A program made the position numbers and the translations under genes. The notes under the pieces were generated by a model that saw only the letters and a list, made by a program, of their open reading frames with translations, had not been told where the DNA came from and made no database searches. From Candidatus Binatia bacterium (GTDB lineage Bacteria; Desulfobacterota; Binatia; UBA12015), in NCBI GenBank assembly GCA_029243485.1, contig JAQWRY010000034.1, forward strand, positions 1-61,003: a stretch of DNA of 61,003 nucleotides, in the 5' to 3' direction. Positions 7,536-15,887 of this stretch are shown piece by piece. The first letter of the stretch is position 1; every line of letters starts with the position of its first letter.

Positions 7536-7937
7536 CTATCCAACATTGACGTTAACGTTGACGTTGGTCTGGAGGTTGGCGTTCACGTTGACATTGGTGT
7601 TTGCGTCCACGTTGACAACGCCGACGGTGGTGGCTGCTACGACGACCGTTACGAGCACGGCGGTTCCGCCCGCAACGGCGCCGAGCTCTTCGTCGCTCAA
7701 CGAGCCCGTCGCACCTGCCGGCTCGGGCGGTACCACGAGGAAAATCTCGTTGGGAGACTCCTCGAGGATCTTCACATCAAGATCTGCAGGAAGCGCTGCA
7801 TCGGGATAGAGCGCCTTCAGCTCTCGCTCGAGAACAGCCTTGGGGTTAGCTTTTAGCTCGTTGCGGAACGCATCGTCTTTCCACGCCTTCGCAACGATCT
7901 TGGCTTCGAAATCTCTTCTGCTTGTATAATCTGCCAT
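7536..7937 (-). CDS. Proteusin precursor peptide: NHLP leader with polytheonamide-like core
   Basis: 133 residues. The ATG at 7937 follows AGGGG by 8 bases and gives the classical NHLP start (F-E-A-K-I-V-A-K-A-W-K-D-D-A-F, then N-P-K-A-V-L-E-R-E-L). Leader residues 1-91 end in L-S-D-E-E-L-G-A-V-A-G-G, the double-Gly site for the C39 protease. The 42-residue core begins Thr-Ala-Val-Leu-Val; residues 1-17 are Thr/Ala/Val/Leu/Gly, and from 18 to 40 every even residue is polar (ten Asn, Asp20, Gln32) and every odd one is Val, Ala, Thr or Leu. Polytheonamide cores share the hydrophobic N-part and the Asn-x-Asn-x tail that is epimerised and N-methylated into a beta-helix. It is last in its operon, 115 bases after the radical-SAM gene, with room for its own promoter. 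An upstream in-frame ATG at 7994 is less likely. Confidence 0.93.
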   Translation of the reverse strand: MADYTSRRDFEAKIVAKAWKDDAFRNELKANPKAVLERELKALYPDAALPADLDVKILEESPNEIFLVVPPEPAGATGSLSDEELGAVAGGTAVLVTVVVAATTVGVVNVDANTNVNVNANLQTNVNVNVNVG

Positions 7938-8052
7938 CAAATTGTCCCCTATTTTAGCATTGGCATCGGTATCAAAATTTCTACCGAAGCTCAACTATTT
8001 TTCACTTCAATAATCGCCGTCGGGCCGATCCCGTGTTTCTCCCTCAGGGCGA

Positions 8053-10080
8053 TCAGCCCCCTGCCGGTGCCGGGCTTCGGAACATGTAGGCGTCGAGGAT
8101 GTTCTCTTGGAAGGGATCCTCAATGGGTTTCAGCTCGCGGAGGACCATGCCCGAGGGGCATTCATCCGACTCGACCCTTGGCGAGAGAGGCGCGCGAAGC
8201 ACCAGCGCCAAGACCCACCGGTTCTGACGGACCAGGAGCTTGCGCTCCTCGAGGTGGCAGAGGGTCTCCTGGAGCTGCGCCTCTTCACCCCTCCAACCCT
8301 CCTCGGTGAGCATTTCGATCAACTGCGCCAGGGTCTTCATCTCCTCGCACGCGAGCAGGACCCGGGCCCCTAACCCGGAAATCCGATGCTCATCCTCGGT
8401 TCGAATTTCGCGGCTGTCGAGGATGCGAAGTTCGTCGCCATTCTCCTCGACGATCTCGAGTCGAGCCATGGGCCGGGCACCCGACTGGCGGAGGCTTGCC
8501 GCCCAGCGGCTCATCAGTGCGGAAAGCTTTTGGAATTCCTCAGAGTCGAACTCCCCGCGGGGTGCGTCCGTTTCGAAATAATAACTGAGTTTACGTCGTT
8601 CCGACTCTGCGAACGGGTAGATGTACTGGTAGTTTCCTGCAGGGCGGAACTCGAGGCCCAGAGCGTCCCGCTGGCGATAATAATACCCGTAGAGATCGAA
8701 CCGGATTGGGACCAGGCCGGGGTTGCTGCCCGTGCTCCCCGTCGGCGGCTGCAGATGTTGGATCAACGGGAGGACCTCGTTGATTTCCTGGTAGTCTTTT
8801 TCCGTTTCGCCCGGGAATCCAACCAACATGTTCCAGGAAAGGAACATCCCAAACTGCTGGGCCCATTTCAGGGTCTGGAGGTTTTGTAAAACGCTGGTTC
8901 CCTTGCGCATGCGCTTGAGTGAGGTCTGGCTCAGGGTTTCGATTCCGGGTTGGAGCCATTTCACGCCGGCATCCCTGAGAATCTTGAACTCGGCCAGGCT
9001 GAGGTCCGCCTTGATCTCGTAAAAGATCGACCATTTTTCGTCGCGGGCAGCGAGTTCCCGGAAAACTTCCGCAGCGTAGTCTTTGGGCAAAATGTTGTCG
9101 ACCGCTTCAAAGCGCCGCAAGCCCCATCGCTTGGCAAGGGTTTCAAGCTCCTCGATGAATCGCTCTGGGCTTTTGGACCGGTAGCGGATGCCCTCTCCGT
9201 TGAGACCGCAGAAGGTGCAGAGTACCTTCGCGCCCCACCAGCAACCGCGGGAGCCCTCGATGACCAGCCCCGGACGGACGCGTACTCGCGAGGACGAGAT
9301 CTCGTCGAAGTATTCCGTGTAATCGGGCACGGGCAAATCATCGAGATTGTCCACCACCGCCCGCCGGGGACGGACCTTGGCGGCTTGCTCTCCCGCTTCG
9401 GTCGCGAGGCTCCACTTGCGGGTCACGACCCCCTCGGGCTGCGGCCTCTCGAGAAACTTTGCGCCCTCCTCGACAAGCCCTTTGCACAGGGGGGTGATCA
9501 GGTCATCAGCCTCGCCCGAGACGACACAGTCTAGGAAAGGAAAGAGTTCGACGAGGGCTTCAGCCAGTGCGCCCTCACAATTCCCTCCCCCCATCATGGT
9601 TACGACGGTGGGGTCGATCTCCTTGATTTCACGGAGCAGTGAGAGTGAGGCGCAATTCTGTGCGAAGGTCGAGGTACAGCCAACGATGCGTACTCCTCCC
9701 TCGAGGATTCTCTCCGCCGCTTCGCGTATGAAGCGCGATGCTCGCACCCTCATGGGACGAAGCCGAGGTTCGTAATCCGAAAGTTCGGGCACATCCATCA
9801 AGGATCCGACCTGGCTTTCCAGATCCGGGAAAAGAACCTTGGCAAAGACCCATTCACCGAGCATCTTCATCGGGTCGGATCCGGCGACCCAGACATAGGG
9901 GACCGCACCGACTTCCGCTGCAAAACGAAGCGACTCGTAGTGGACCCTGGAACGGATGCCATTTCGTAAAAGTTCGGCTTTCAGAAGTCCCAACGCCAGA
10001 GAGGGGTGATCGAGCCCGGCAAAGGGCATCGCCACGAAGGCCACATCGCTTCGGTCGCTCCCGGATAACAACTCAGACAC
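8053..10080 (-). CDS. RiPP maturation radical SAM protein 1 (B12-type, PoyB/PoyC-like C-methyltransferase)
   Basis: About 675 residues. An N-terminal Rossmann region typical of cobalamin-binding radical-SAM proteins (A-F-V-A-M-P-F-A-G-L-D-H-P-S-L-A-L-G, later G-G-G-N-C-E-G and V-V-S-G-E-A-D-D) precedes the radical-SAM domain with G-C-W-W-G-A-K-V-L-C-T-F-C-G-L-N-G; the cluster Cys are near 280, 288 and 291 (C-x7-C-x2-C). This is the signature of the TIGR03975-type RiPP maturases. PoyB and PoyC, which methylate unactivated carbons in polytheonamide, are of this general kind, so C-methylation of core Val/Thr is the likely role. The GTG at 10080 follows AAGGA and overlaps the methyltransferase stop by 8 bases; an ATG at 10149 would overlap by 77. 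Confidence 0.88.
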   Translation of the reverse strand: MSELLSGSDRSDVAFVAMPFAGLDHPSLALGLLKAELLRNGIRSRVHYESLRFAAEVGAVPYVWVAGSDPMKMLGEWVFAKVLFPDLESQVGSLMDVPELSDYEPRLRPMRVRASRFIREAAERILEGGVRIVGCTSTFAQNCASLSLLREIKEIDPTVVTMMGGGNCEGALAEALVELFPFLDCVVSGEADDLITPLCKGLVEEGAKFLERPQPEGVVTRKWSLATEAGEQAAKVRPRRAVVDNLDDLPVPDYTEYFDEISSSRVRVRPGLVIEGSRGCWWGAKVLCTFCGLNGEGIRYRSKSPERFIEELETLAKRWGLRRFEAVDNILPKDYAAEVFRELAARDEKWSIFYEIKADLSLAEFKILRDAGVKWLQPGIETLSQTSLKRMRKGTSVLQNLQTLKWAQQFGMFLSWNMLVGFPGETEKDYQEINEVLPLIQHLQPPTGSTGSNPGLVPIRFDLYGYYYRQRDALGLEFRPAGNYQYIYPFAESERRKLSYYFETDAPRGEFDSEEFQKLSALMSRWAASLRQSGARPMARLEIVEENGDELRILDSREIRTEDEHRISGLGARVLLACEEMKTLAQLIEMLTEEGWRGEEAQLQETLCHLEERKLLVRQNRWVLALVLRAPLSPRVESDECPSGMVLRELKPIEDPFQENILDAYMFRSPAPAGG

Positions 10081-11341
10081 TTGGCTTGTCCTTCTTTCGG
10101 ACTGGGATTCGCTGGTAGATTGGGTCGAGCCCGTTCGAGAGACGGCCACCGGCCATTATACCGCCATCGCGGTAGCGATTCAGCAACTGAACCTCGGGAT
10201 GGGTGGATCGTCGGGCAACGATCGTGGCGAGGAAGAACTGCTCTGCTCGGAGGACTTCACGGAAATGATGGGCAACCCTTTCGGCGATTTCCTCGGCTGA
10301 AATATCCTTCGCCAATCGAACCAGCCAGGCCGTAGTCCCTTTGCGTTGTGCCTCTTCGGCGATCTCCCGGTCCACGAAAATATCGATGGCAAGGGAGCGC
10401 CGTGCCGCCAGCTCCTCCAGTTCGTCTTGGAAATGAAGACGGTCCCCGTCTCCCGGAAAAAGAGCCACCTGCGCGCAGCTACCGTTTTCCGTCAGGGTGT
10501 CCCATACGTTCTCGAACAGCCACCGCACATAACCCAGGCCGTCGGGATCAGGCCCTTGTGCGAAGATCTGGAATAAGTCCAGTCCCTCAGGTGCGACAAC
10601 AAACGGCGGGTTGCAGCTTACGACATCGAAGCGCTCGGTGCAGTTCGCCAGGGTTTCCTCCATCGGCTCCGCACGGATCTCGATGCGATCCTCGAATCCA
10701 TTGAGGAGTCTATTCCTGGCTCCCATCAGGAGCGGCGCAGGCGCGATATCGGTCGAGACGACGTCGGCTCCTACGCTTGCGCCAAGCAGCCCGATGACCC
10801 CGGTCCCCATGCAAAGATCCAGATGCCGGCCGCCGCCGCGTAGCATTTCAAGGTCGAGGTAATAGCCGAGGAGATAACTGTCTATGCCGATGTAGACTTC
10901 GTTGAGTGAGTCCGGTTGAGCGTAGTGGCTTCGTGCATCAAGGAGCAGGTAGAGGTCGTTCCAGGCGATCAGCTCCACGCTACCTGGCCCGAAGCCAACC
11001 TCAGACTCCTGGAGGAATCCGGCTTCGACAAGCTTCTCGGCCAGGGTGGCGCTTTCGCTCGACAGCCAGTCGCGTTTGATTTCTCTTCGCGCACTGAGGC
11101 AGAGGGCGATATCGAGATCCCGCGACTTCTGATCATGGAGCAGGTGGGCGAGCTTCGTGAGTGGCGGATTTTTTCCAAGCGAACTCGGCGTTGCATAGTA
11201 CGAGCGGAGGCCGACGAGATTCTTGTAGAACCCCTGGAAGCGTACCCGGTCGAGGTACTCTTTCAGCTCCGAGATCACGGGTTCTGGAGCGACAACCTGC
11301 GGTTGCGTAGCGGTCATCGGATGCATCTGCCGTTGGGTCAT
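10073..11341 (-). CDS. PoyE-like SAM methyltransferase (predicted Asn side-chain N-methyltransferase)
   Basis: 422 residues: a ~165-residue N-terminal region, then a class I Rossmann domain with motif I L-D-L-C-M-G-T-G (residues 174-181), an acidic S-T-D-I-A after strand 2 and N-P-P-F at 244-247. NPPF/Y in this fold marks enzymes that methylate amide or amino nitrogens (HemK/PrmC type). PoyE of the polytheonamide pathway methylates the side-chain nitrogens of D-Asn, and this core has ten Asn in register, so the substrate match is strong. Its ATG overlaps the stop of the epimerase gene (ATGA at 11338-11341), indicating coupled expression. Assignment to Asn rather than another residue is inferred from the core. 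Confidence 0.85.
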   Translation of the reverse strand: MTQRQMHPMTATQPQVVAPEPVISELKEYLDRVRFQGFYKNLVGLRSYYATPSSLGKNPPLTKLAHLLHDQKSRDLDIALCLSARREIKRDWLSSESATLAEKLVEAGFLQESEVGFGPGSVELIAWNDLYLLLDARSHYAQPDSLNEVYIGIDSYLLGYYLDLEMLRGGGRHLDLCMGTGVIGLLGASVGADVVSTDIAPAPLLMGARNRLLNGFEDRIEIRAEPMEETLANCTERFDVVSCNPPFVVAPEGLDLFQIFAQGPDPDGLGYVRWLFENVWDTLTENGSCAQVALFPGDGDRLHFQDELEELAARRSLAIDIFVDREIAEEAQRKGTTAWLVRLAKDISAEEIAERVAHHFREVLRAEQFFLATIVARRSTHPEVQLLNRYRDGGIMAGGRLSNGLDPIYQRIPVRKKDKPSV

Positions 11342-12816
11342 CCTCGGCGGGCAGCGACTTGCCGCTCGAAGAAGTTTTCGTCGGGCTCTTCTTTCAGAAA
11401 ACCCCGGTCGAAAAAGTGCCTAAGGACCGCCATCGTTCGAGCCTCGGGTTCACCGTCCTGGTAGCCCGACAAGACTGCAATTTCTTCCGGGGTATTCTTC
11501 CCCCGGTGGAGGAGCTTTCCAATGAGGGCGAAACTTCGATCCTCTTCGGTCGGGCGCACATCCGCTCTTTGATGCGTAGTCGATAGAGCGAAGCCGCGTT
11601 CTATGGGCTCAAAGTCATAGCCCCGCCCAAAGGCGGTCGGAGTGCCGGCTGGGAGGCATTCCGGCATGTTGCGTTGCATCAATCCTTCGAGCTTCTGCTC
11701 GAAGTCTGCGGCATCCTCGAAGTTCACCTCCTCGAAGAGAATCCATCCGCCTGGCCAGATCTCTGAACCATGGGTCGGGCTGGCTAGCCGGATGAAACGC
11801 TCGGCCAGGTTGATCCAGAAGCCCGACATGCACGAGTTCGTTCCGGGCAACTCGAATTCCTTGGCGGCGCTTTCCAGTTCGCTGTCGCCGAGCGCCTGCC
11901 CGTTTGCATGGTCGAGCATGAAACCCTTGAACTTCGCCTTCTCGCGGTCGATGAGTTTCTCATTCTTTTCCGCCAACCGGTAGAAGCGACCCGCATTGGC
12001 CTTGAAAGAGTTCAGGGCCTGGGGTTGCTGCATAACGAGCTCGACGTTTTTCAATTCGTCCGCGGGGAAGAAGCGGAGGACCTCGTCGAATTGCTTCAGG
12101 CTCTGAATCGAAAAGCGATCGACGAATTGGCCCTTGCTGCGGGAGAGCTTGAGAAGCTCCCGGACTCGCTCCAGGTGCTTGTCGGGCTGAGCGGTCGTGG
12201 TCTGCGGAAACATGCCCGTGACTTCATGGAAGTCAACCATGAAATTCTCATACTCGGGGTTGTCGAGCGGATCGGTTGCCCAGTAACTACAAGCCCACTG
12301 GACGGCAGGACCGATCTTTTCCAGGCAGATCTGGACGATATCGCGGTGGAGTTGCGCATTTTCCGGGCTGTACTCGAAAACCTTGCGCAGCTTGTCGGCA
12401 TCCACCCCGCAGTACCAGCAGCCCACCGAGCACCCCTGCGAATACTCGATGGCGACGGGAGTATGGATGATGAAATTGTCCGCATTTTGACCGTTCTCGG
12501 CAACGTTGCGGGCGATTTGGCGTCGTCGCCATGCGCGGAATCCCGGATGGTCCGGTTCGCATTGTACCTTGACCCTCTCCCGATAGGCGATCTTTTCGCC
12601 GACGAAATCGGTATACGCTTGGATGTCGTCCCTTATCGCCACCCCATCGCCCGCACCCGAGAGAATCGCTTGCACTTCATCGAGATGCGGCAGTCGCCCG
12701 TATAGAGCGACTAGACCCTCATGATCCTCAGTGAGTCGGGCACGCCACTCCTCGCTGGCAGACCAGATTTCGAGGAACCTCTTTATCTCGCCAACGGAAA
12801 AATCATCTTTAGGCAT
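11338..12816 (-). CDS. PoyD-like radical SAM peptide epimerase, copy 1
   Basis: 492 residues, typical of the PoyD/OspD/AvpD epimerases that turn L- into D-residues in proteusin cores. The N-terminus has S-V-G-E-I-K-R-F-L-E-I-W, and the radical-SAM cluster motif is C129-S-V-G-C133-W-Y-C136-G. A later G-T-N-S-C-M-S-G-F-W block (Cys329) is shared with copy 2; a Cys downstream of the barrel serves as H-atom donor in characterised members, and this is the best candidate. It is co-directional with PoyE (ATGA overlap) and 90 bases downstream of tfuA. Alternate epimerisation of the Val/Asn array is the expected job. Confidence 0.92.
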   Translation of the reverse strand: MPKDDFSVGEIKRFLEIWSASEEWRARLTEDHEGLVALYGRLPHLDEVQAILSGAGDGVAIRDDIQAYTDFVGEKIAYRERVKVQCEPDHPGFRAWRRRQIARNVAENGQNADNFIIHTPVAIEYSQGCSVGCWYCGVDADKLRKVFEYSPENAQLHRDIVQICLEKIGPAVQWACSYWATDPLDNPEYENFMVDFHEVTGMFPQTTTAQPDKHLERVRELLKLSRSKGQFVDRFSIQSLKQFDEVLRFFPADELKNVELVMQQPQALNSFKANAGRFYRLAEKNEKLIDREKAKFKGFMLDHANGQALGDSELESAAKEFELPGTNSCMSGFWINLAERFIRLASPTHGSEIWPGGWILFEEVNFEDAADFEQKLEGLMQRNMPECLPAGTPTAFGRGYDFEPIERGFALSTTHQRADVRPTEEDRSFALIGKLLHRGKNTPEEIAVLSGYQDGEPEARTMAVLRHFFDRGFLKEEPDENFFERQVAARRG

Positions 12817-12906
12817 GTCTTAGCACCAGGTTTGACGTGATGAGTTGGGGCAGCGGCGACCGGGAACTCGATCCTGGTGCGAGCCTACCACGGCAAATCG
12901 GCAACG

Positions 12907-14238
12907 TCACAACGCCGGGCGCCCCTGGGATCCCGCGCCGGCCCATTTTGCGATCCAACCGCGGAACTGGAAATCACGGATCAGGGCCAGGTCCTCGTTG
13001 TAGGCAGGCTCCTCGCTACCCCCCAGGCCGAAGTAGCCGGGGCCCTGCAGGAGAAGCCAGTCGATGCAGGCTTGTGGCGCTTCCCGAGATTCCCCGGGCG
13101 CTCGGATGCCCGCTTTTTCGGCCCAGTCCAGCAAGCAGGCATCCCCCGCAGACAAATTCTTGCGTCGGGGGATCGCGGGCTCGTCGGCATCGTTCGGCAA
13201 ACTTTCAAGCCATTCGCATGTAGCACGACGGCGCCATTCGGCCTCGAATTCATGCCTTCGCATGGCGTTGCGCCCGAGCCAGCACGCCAGCTCCTCGTCA
13301 TCGGGGACCTCTTGGGTCCAGTGGTTCGGGAGCAAGGCCAACGCCTCGGCCGGGGGTTCTAGCCGCCTCCCCTGCATCCAATGCAGGATCAGGAAGCGTC
13401 GCCGAACTCCCCGGATGATGCCCCCGACATCCTCATCCCGGTAGGGCTGCGAGGCGAGCAGGTTCTGCAGAGAATGAAGTTCCCCATCGCCCCGCAGCAC
13501 CCCTCTCTGCGCCAGTTCGGTAATGCTCTGATCGAGCGGCGACCGGTTTCGAGCCGCTTCGCTTACGAGAGCGTCTCGATGGGTTGCGCAAAAGCGCAGC
13601 GCCTCAAGGGCGTCCTCTCGTTTTGCCGTAAAACTCACCCCTTCGATGTAGGCGCGCAGCTTCCGCCCTTGCGTGGCGGCCAATGCGTCAAAGGTCCGGG
13701 TCCGAAAAAGGCTTGCCCTGGTACGTTCTCCGAAATAGAGTTCGCCCAACTCAGCGAGCAGCTCCCACCGTTCCTGCGGAGTGACAAGACTTCTTGCTAC
13801 GGCTCCGTCCAAGGCCACCCGGAATTCCACAAGGGGGTCGGAGATGGGACGATATCCGGACTCCTCGTCCCCGTGGAGGAGAGCGACCTCGTCATCACCC
13901 ACCAGGTCGCCCGACGAGAATCCCTGGAAGATTCGGCCAATCCCGACCATACCTTCCTTCGACAATTCCGCAGCCCGGATGGCGCCGAGACTGGCCGCTC
14001 CGACAACAGCAATACCGGCCCGCAGCGCGGCCAGGATTTCGCGCGGCCAGATCGACGCGCAAGTGTGGAAATATCCGTCGAGGATAACGATCAATTCCAC
14101 ATCGGTCCCGATCAGGCGGTATACGTCACCGAAGGATGCGGGTTGGTAGTAGTTCCCACGCAGTTCCTTTTTGGCCTCGCTCTGGGGAAGGGTCGGTCCA
14201 AGGAAGATCGCGGTGCGAGAGGCCGCATCGTACCTCAT
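12907..14238 (-). CDS. TfuA-like protein (YcaO partner)
   Basis: 443 residues. The first ~150 hold the TfuA core: A-I-F-L-G-P-T-L-P at residues 10-18, D-V-Y-R-L-I-G, then V-I-L-D-G-Y-F-H, W-P-R-E-I-L-A-A-L and the hallmark G-A-A-S-L-G-A-I-R-A-A-E-L. TfuA proteins work with a YcaO enzyme to install backbone thioamides, as in thioviridamide-type peptides and methyl-coenzyme M reductase. The matching YcaO is at 23095. The remaining ~290 residues are alpha-rich and typical of long TfuA proteins. It overlaps the glycosyltransferase stop by ATGA and precedes epimerase 1, so it sits within the precursor operon. Confidence 0.9.
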   Translation of the reverse strand: MRYDAASRTAIFLGPTLPQSEAKKELRGNYYQPASFGDVYRLIGTDVELIVILDGYFHTCASIWPREILAALRAGIAVVGAASLGAIRAAELSKEGMVGIGRIFQGFSSGDLVGDDEVALLHGDEESGYRPISDPLVEFRVALDGAVARSLVTPQERWELLAELGELYFGERTRASLFRTRTFDALAATQGRKLRAYIEGVSFTAKREDALEALRFCATHRDALVSEAARNRSPLDQSITELAQRGVLRGDGELHSLQNLLASQPYRDEDVGGIIRGVRRRFLILHWMQGRRLEPPAEALALLPNHWTQEVPDDEELACWLGRNAMRRHEFEAEWRRRATCEWLESLPNDADEPAIPRRKNLSAGDACLLDWAEKAGIRAPGESREAPQACIDWLLLQGPGYFGLGGSEEPAYNEDLALIRDFQFRGWIAKWAGAGSQGRPAL

Positions 14239-14972
14239 GCGGGCGCATCTCCCGTGGCTCGGGGGATTTCGCCAGACCTTTCCCCCATGAGGACCAGGAG
14301 GCGCTCAAGGACCGCAGCGCCGTGCGCTCCATTGCCGTGAAGGACGCAGGAGGCGGAGCCGGTATACTCGTTTTCCACACCATGCTCGAAAATTCTGTAC
14401 TGATCGACCTTGCAAGAAAAAAGATTGGAGCAAAGTCTTTGCTCGTGGTCGAGTTTCGCTGCCCCGGGCTGAGATAGGAAGAGGGAGGTCAGAAGTCGCT
14501 GGTCGTCGGCATCGGGATGCCGGCGCCCAAGAGCATCGACTTCTCCCCAAGAAAATCTATCTGCTTTGGCGAGGAAGTTTCGCAGGGCCGCTACCCGTCC
14601 CATGTAGACCCCGGAATTCGCGAAGCGGAAGGGGCTGACCGATGTCGGATAACGGGCCGCGATTCCGTCATCCCTGTCCGGCCATAACCCGGCCTCGGCC
14701 GAAATGAGGATATCGGCTCCTGTTGCCTCGAAGACCTCGACGATGCGTTGCTCGCCTGCGAGCAGAAGAGTGTCATAGGCATCGAGAAAGAGAGCGAGAT
14801 GATCTCCCGGCCAACTTTCGAGGGAAGCCCGAAATGCCCGGACCTTCTGGTGGTAACCTTCCCATGCCTCGCCGTGACCCCGGAGGTCGACGCAAAGTCC
14901 ATGTCGCTCTGCGGATTGCTGCAAACGTTTGCAACGTGAAGCGTCGGTGGCATACGAGAAAATATGGAGCAC
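14235..14972 (-). CDS. PLOD/procollagen-type glycosyltransferase
   Basis: 245 residues resembling the glycosyltransferase domain of procollagen lysyl hydroxylase-type proteins: V-L-H-I-F-S-Y-A-T-D at the start, F-L-D-A-Y-D-T-L-L as the DxxD nucleotide-sugar/metal motif, D-I-L-I-S-A-E-A-G-L-W-P, N-S-G-V-Y-M-G, and a C-terminal D-D-Q-R-L-L-T. In animals these domains glycosylate hydroxylysine; bacterial versions are mostly uncharacterised. The GTG at 14972 is preceded by GGGAGGG and starts exactly at the first strand; longer starts would run antisense through the neighbouring gene. It heads the operon ending with the precursor and overlaps the divergent glycosyltransferase start by 9 bases. Glycosylation of a hydroxylated core residue is possible. 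Confidence 0.75.
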   Translation of the reverse strand: MLHIFSYATDASRCKRLQQSAERHGLCVDLRGHGEAWEGYHQKVRAFRASLESWPGDHLALFLDAYDTLLLAGEQRIVEVFEATGADILISAEAGLWPDRDDGIAARYPTSVSPFRFANSGVYMGRVAALRNFLAKADRFSWGEVDALGRRHPDADDQRLLTSLFLSQPGAAKLDHEQRLCSNLFSCKVDQYRIFEHGVENEYTGSASCVLHGNGAHGAAVLERLLVLMGERSGEIPRATGDAPA

Positions 14973-15887
14973 TTGCCTGTTTCCCTCCCGATCCTCCTGG
15001 TCTTTTACAACCGACCCGCGATGGTTGCCAAGAGCCTCGCGGCATTGCGCCGGGTCCGACCCCAACGACTCTGGGTATCTGCGGATGCGCCTCGGAAGGG
15101 CGACCTGGAGGATGCCCGCCTTTGCCGGGAAGCAAAAGCGGCTCTCGACGGGATTGACTGGCCCTGCGACCTTCGTTGGCAACAAGCCACCGATCACCTC
15201 GGGTGCCGCGATGGGGTGATCTCCGCACTCGACTGGTTTTTTGAGAGTGTCGAGGCCGGCGTCATTCTTGAAGACGATTGTGTTCCCGAACCTACGTTTT
15301 TCGATTTTTGCACTGAGTTGATCGAGCGCTACGCGAACGCATCCGAGGTGATGATGATCTCGGGGAACAACTTCGAAAAAGAGCAATCTACACCGGAAAG
15401 CTACAGCTTCTCACGCTATGGTCATATGTGGGGGTGGGCAACGTGGCGCCGCGCCTGGCGGCTCTTCGATCGCGATCTCGATGACTGGCCGAGGAGAAGG
15501 ACGTCGGGCTGGCTTCGCACCGTCGCCAACCATCCTTTGTTCCTCGCGCGATGGCGGGAGCTTCTCGATGGCGTCCATGAAGGAGCCATCGACACCTGGG
15601 ATGTGCAATGGGCCTATACGGTATTCAAGGAAGGCGGCCTTGTGGCGATCCCCTCGCAGAACCTGGTTTCCAACTTTGGCTTTGATGACCAGGCGACTCA
15701 TACCCGCGAGAAAGGTTCACCGTATCGGGGCATTACTACCAGACCTCTCGACTTTCCCCTGCGGCATCCCACGAAACTTGCCATGCGGGCACGCTCGAGA
15801 TTGTTACCGTCACGAGGGGAGGTCTACCTGGAGCCCTTTCGTCCCTCTCAGGGGATCGTATCCACGCAAGACGGGACTGGCATGTAG
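14964..15887 (+). CDS. GT2-like nucleotide-diphospho-sugar transferase
   Basis: 307 residues with a GT-A fold signature of the type often annotated as HlpA-like or family 2 glycosyltransferase: P-I-L-L-V-F-Y-N-R-P at residues 9-18, W-V-S-A-D-A-P, Y/F-rich helices, then G-V-I-L-E-D-D-C-V-P, in which E-D-D is the metal site. A further W-G-W-A-T-W-R-R-A-W block is characteristic. It is the only plus-strand gene inside the long minus-strand region: divergent from the PLOD-type transferase (overlapping starts) and convergent with the putative oxygenase (40-base overlap of 3' ends). A role in decorating the RiPP is inferred from position only. Confidence 0.75.
   Translation: MEHLPVSLPILLVFYNRPAMVAKSLAALRRVRPQRLWVSADAPRKGDLEDARLCREAKAALDGIDWPCDLRWQQATDHLGCRDGVISALDWFFESVEAGVILEDDCVPEPTFFDFCTELIERYANASEVMMISGNNFEKEQSTPESYSFSRYGHMWGWATWRRAWRLFDRDLDDWPRRRTSGWLRTVANHPLFLARWRELLDGVHEGAIDTWDVQWAYTVFKEGGLVAIPSQNLVSNFGFDDQATHTREKGSPYRGITTRPLDFPLRHPTKLAMRARSRLLPSRGEVYLEPFRPSQGIVSTQDGTGM

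Noticed and set aside
7530..7856. Plus-strand frame antisense to the precursor with alternating Asp/Val residues, looking like a second repeat-rich core
   Set aside because: It mirrors the alternating codons of the real core on the other strand; no ribosome site, no leader, and it ends inside the antisense leader.
14973..15386. Upstream extension of the PLOD-type glycosyltransferase
   Set aside because: It runs antisense through the GT2-like gene and precedes the first strand of the fold; the GTG at 14972 has a good ribosome site.
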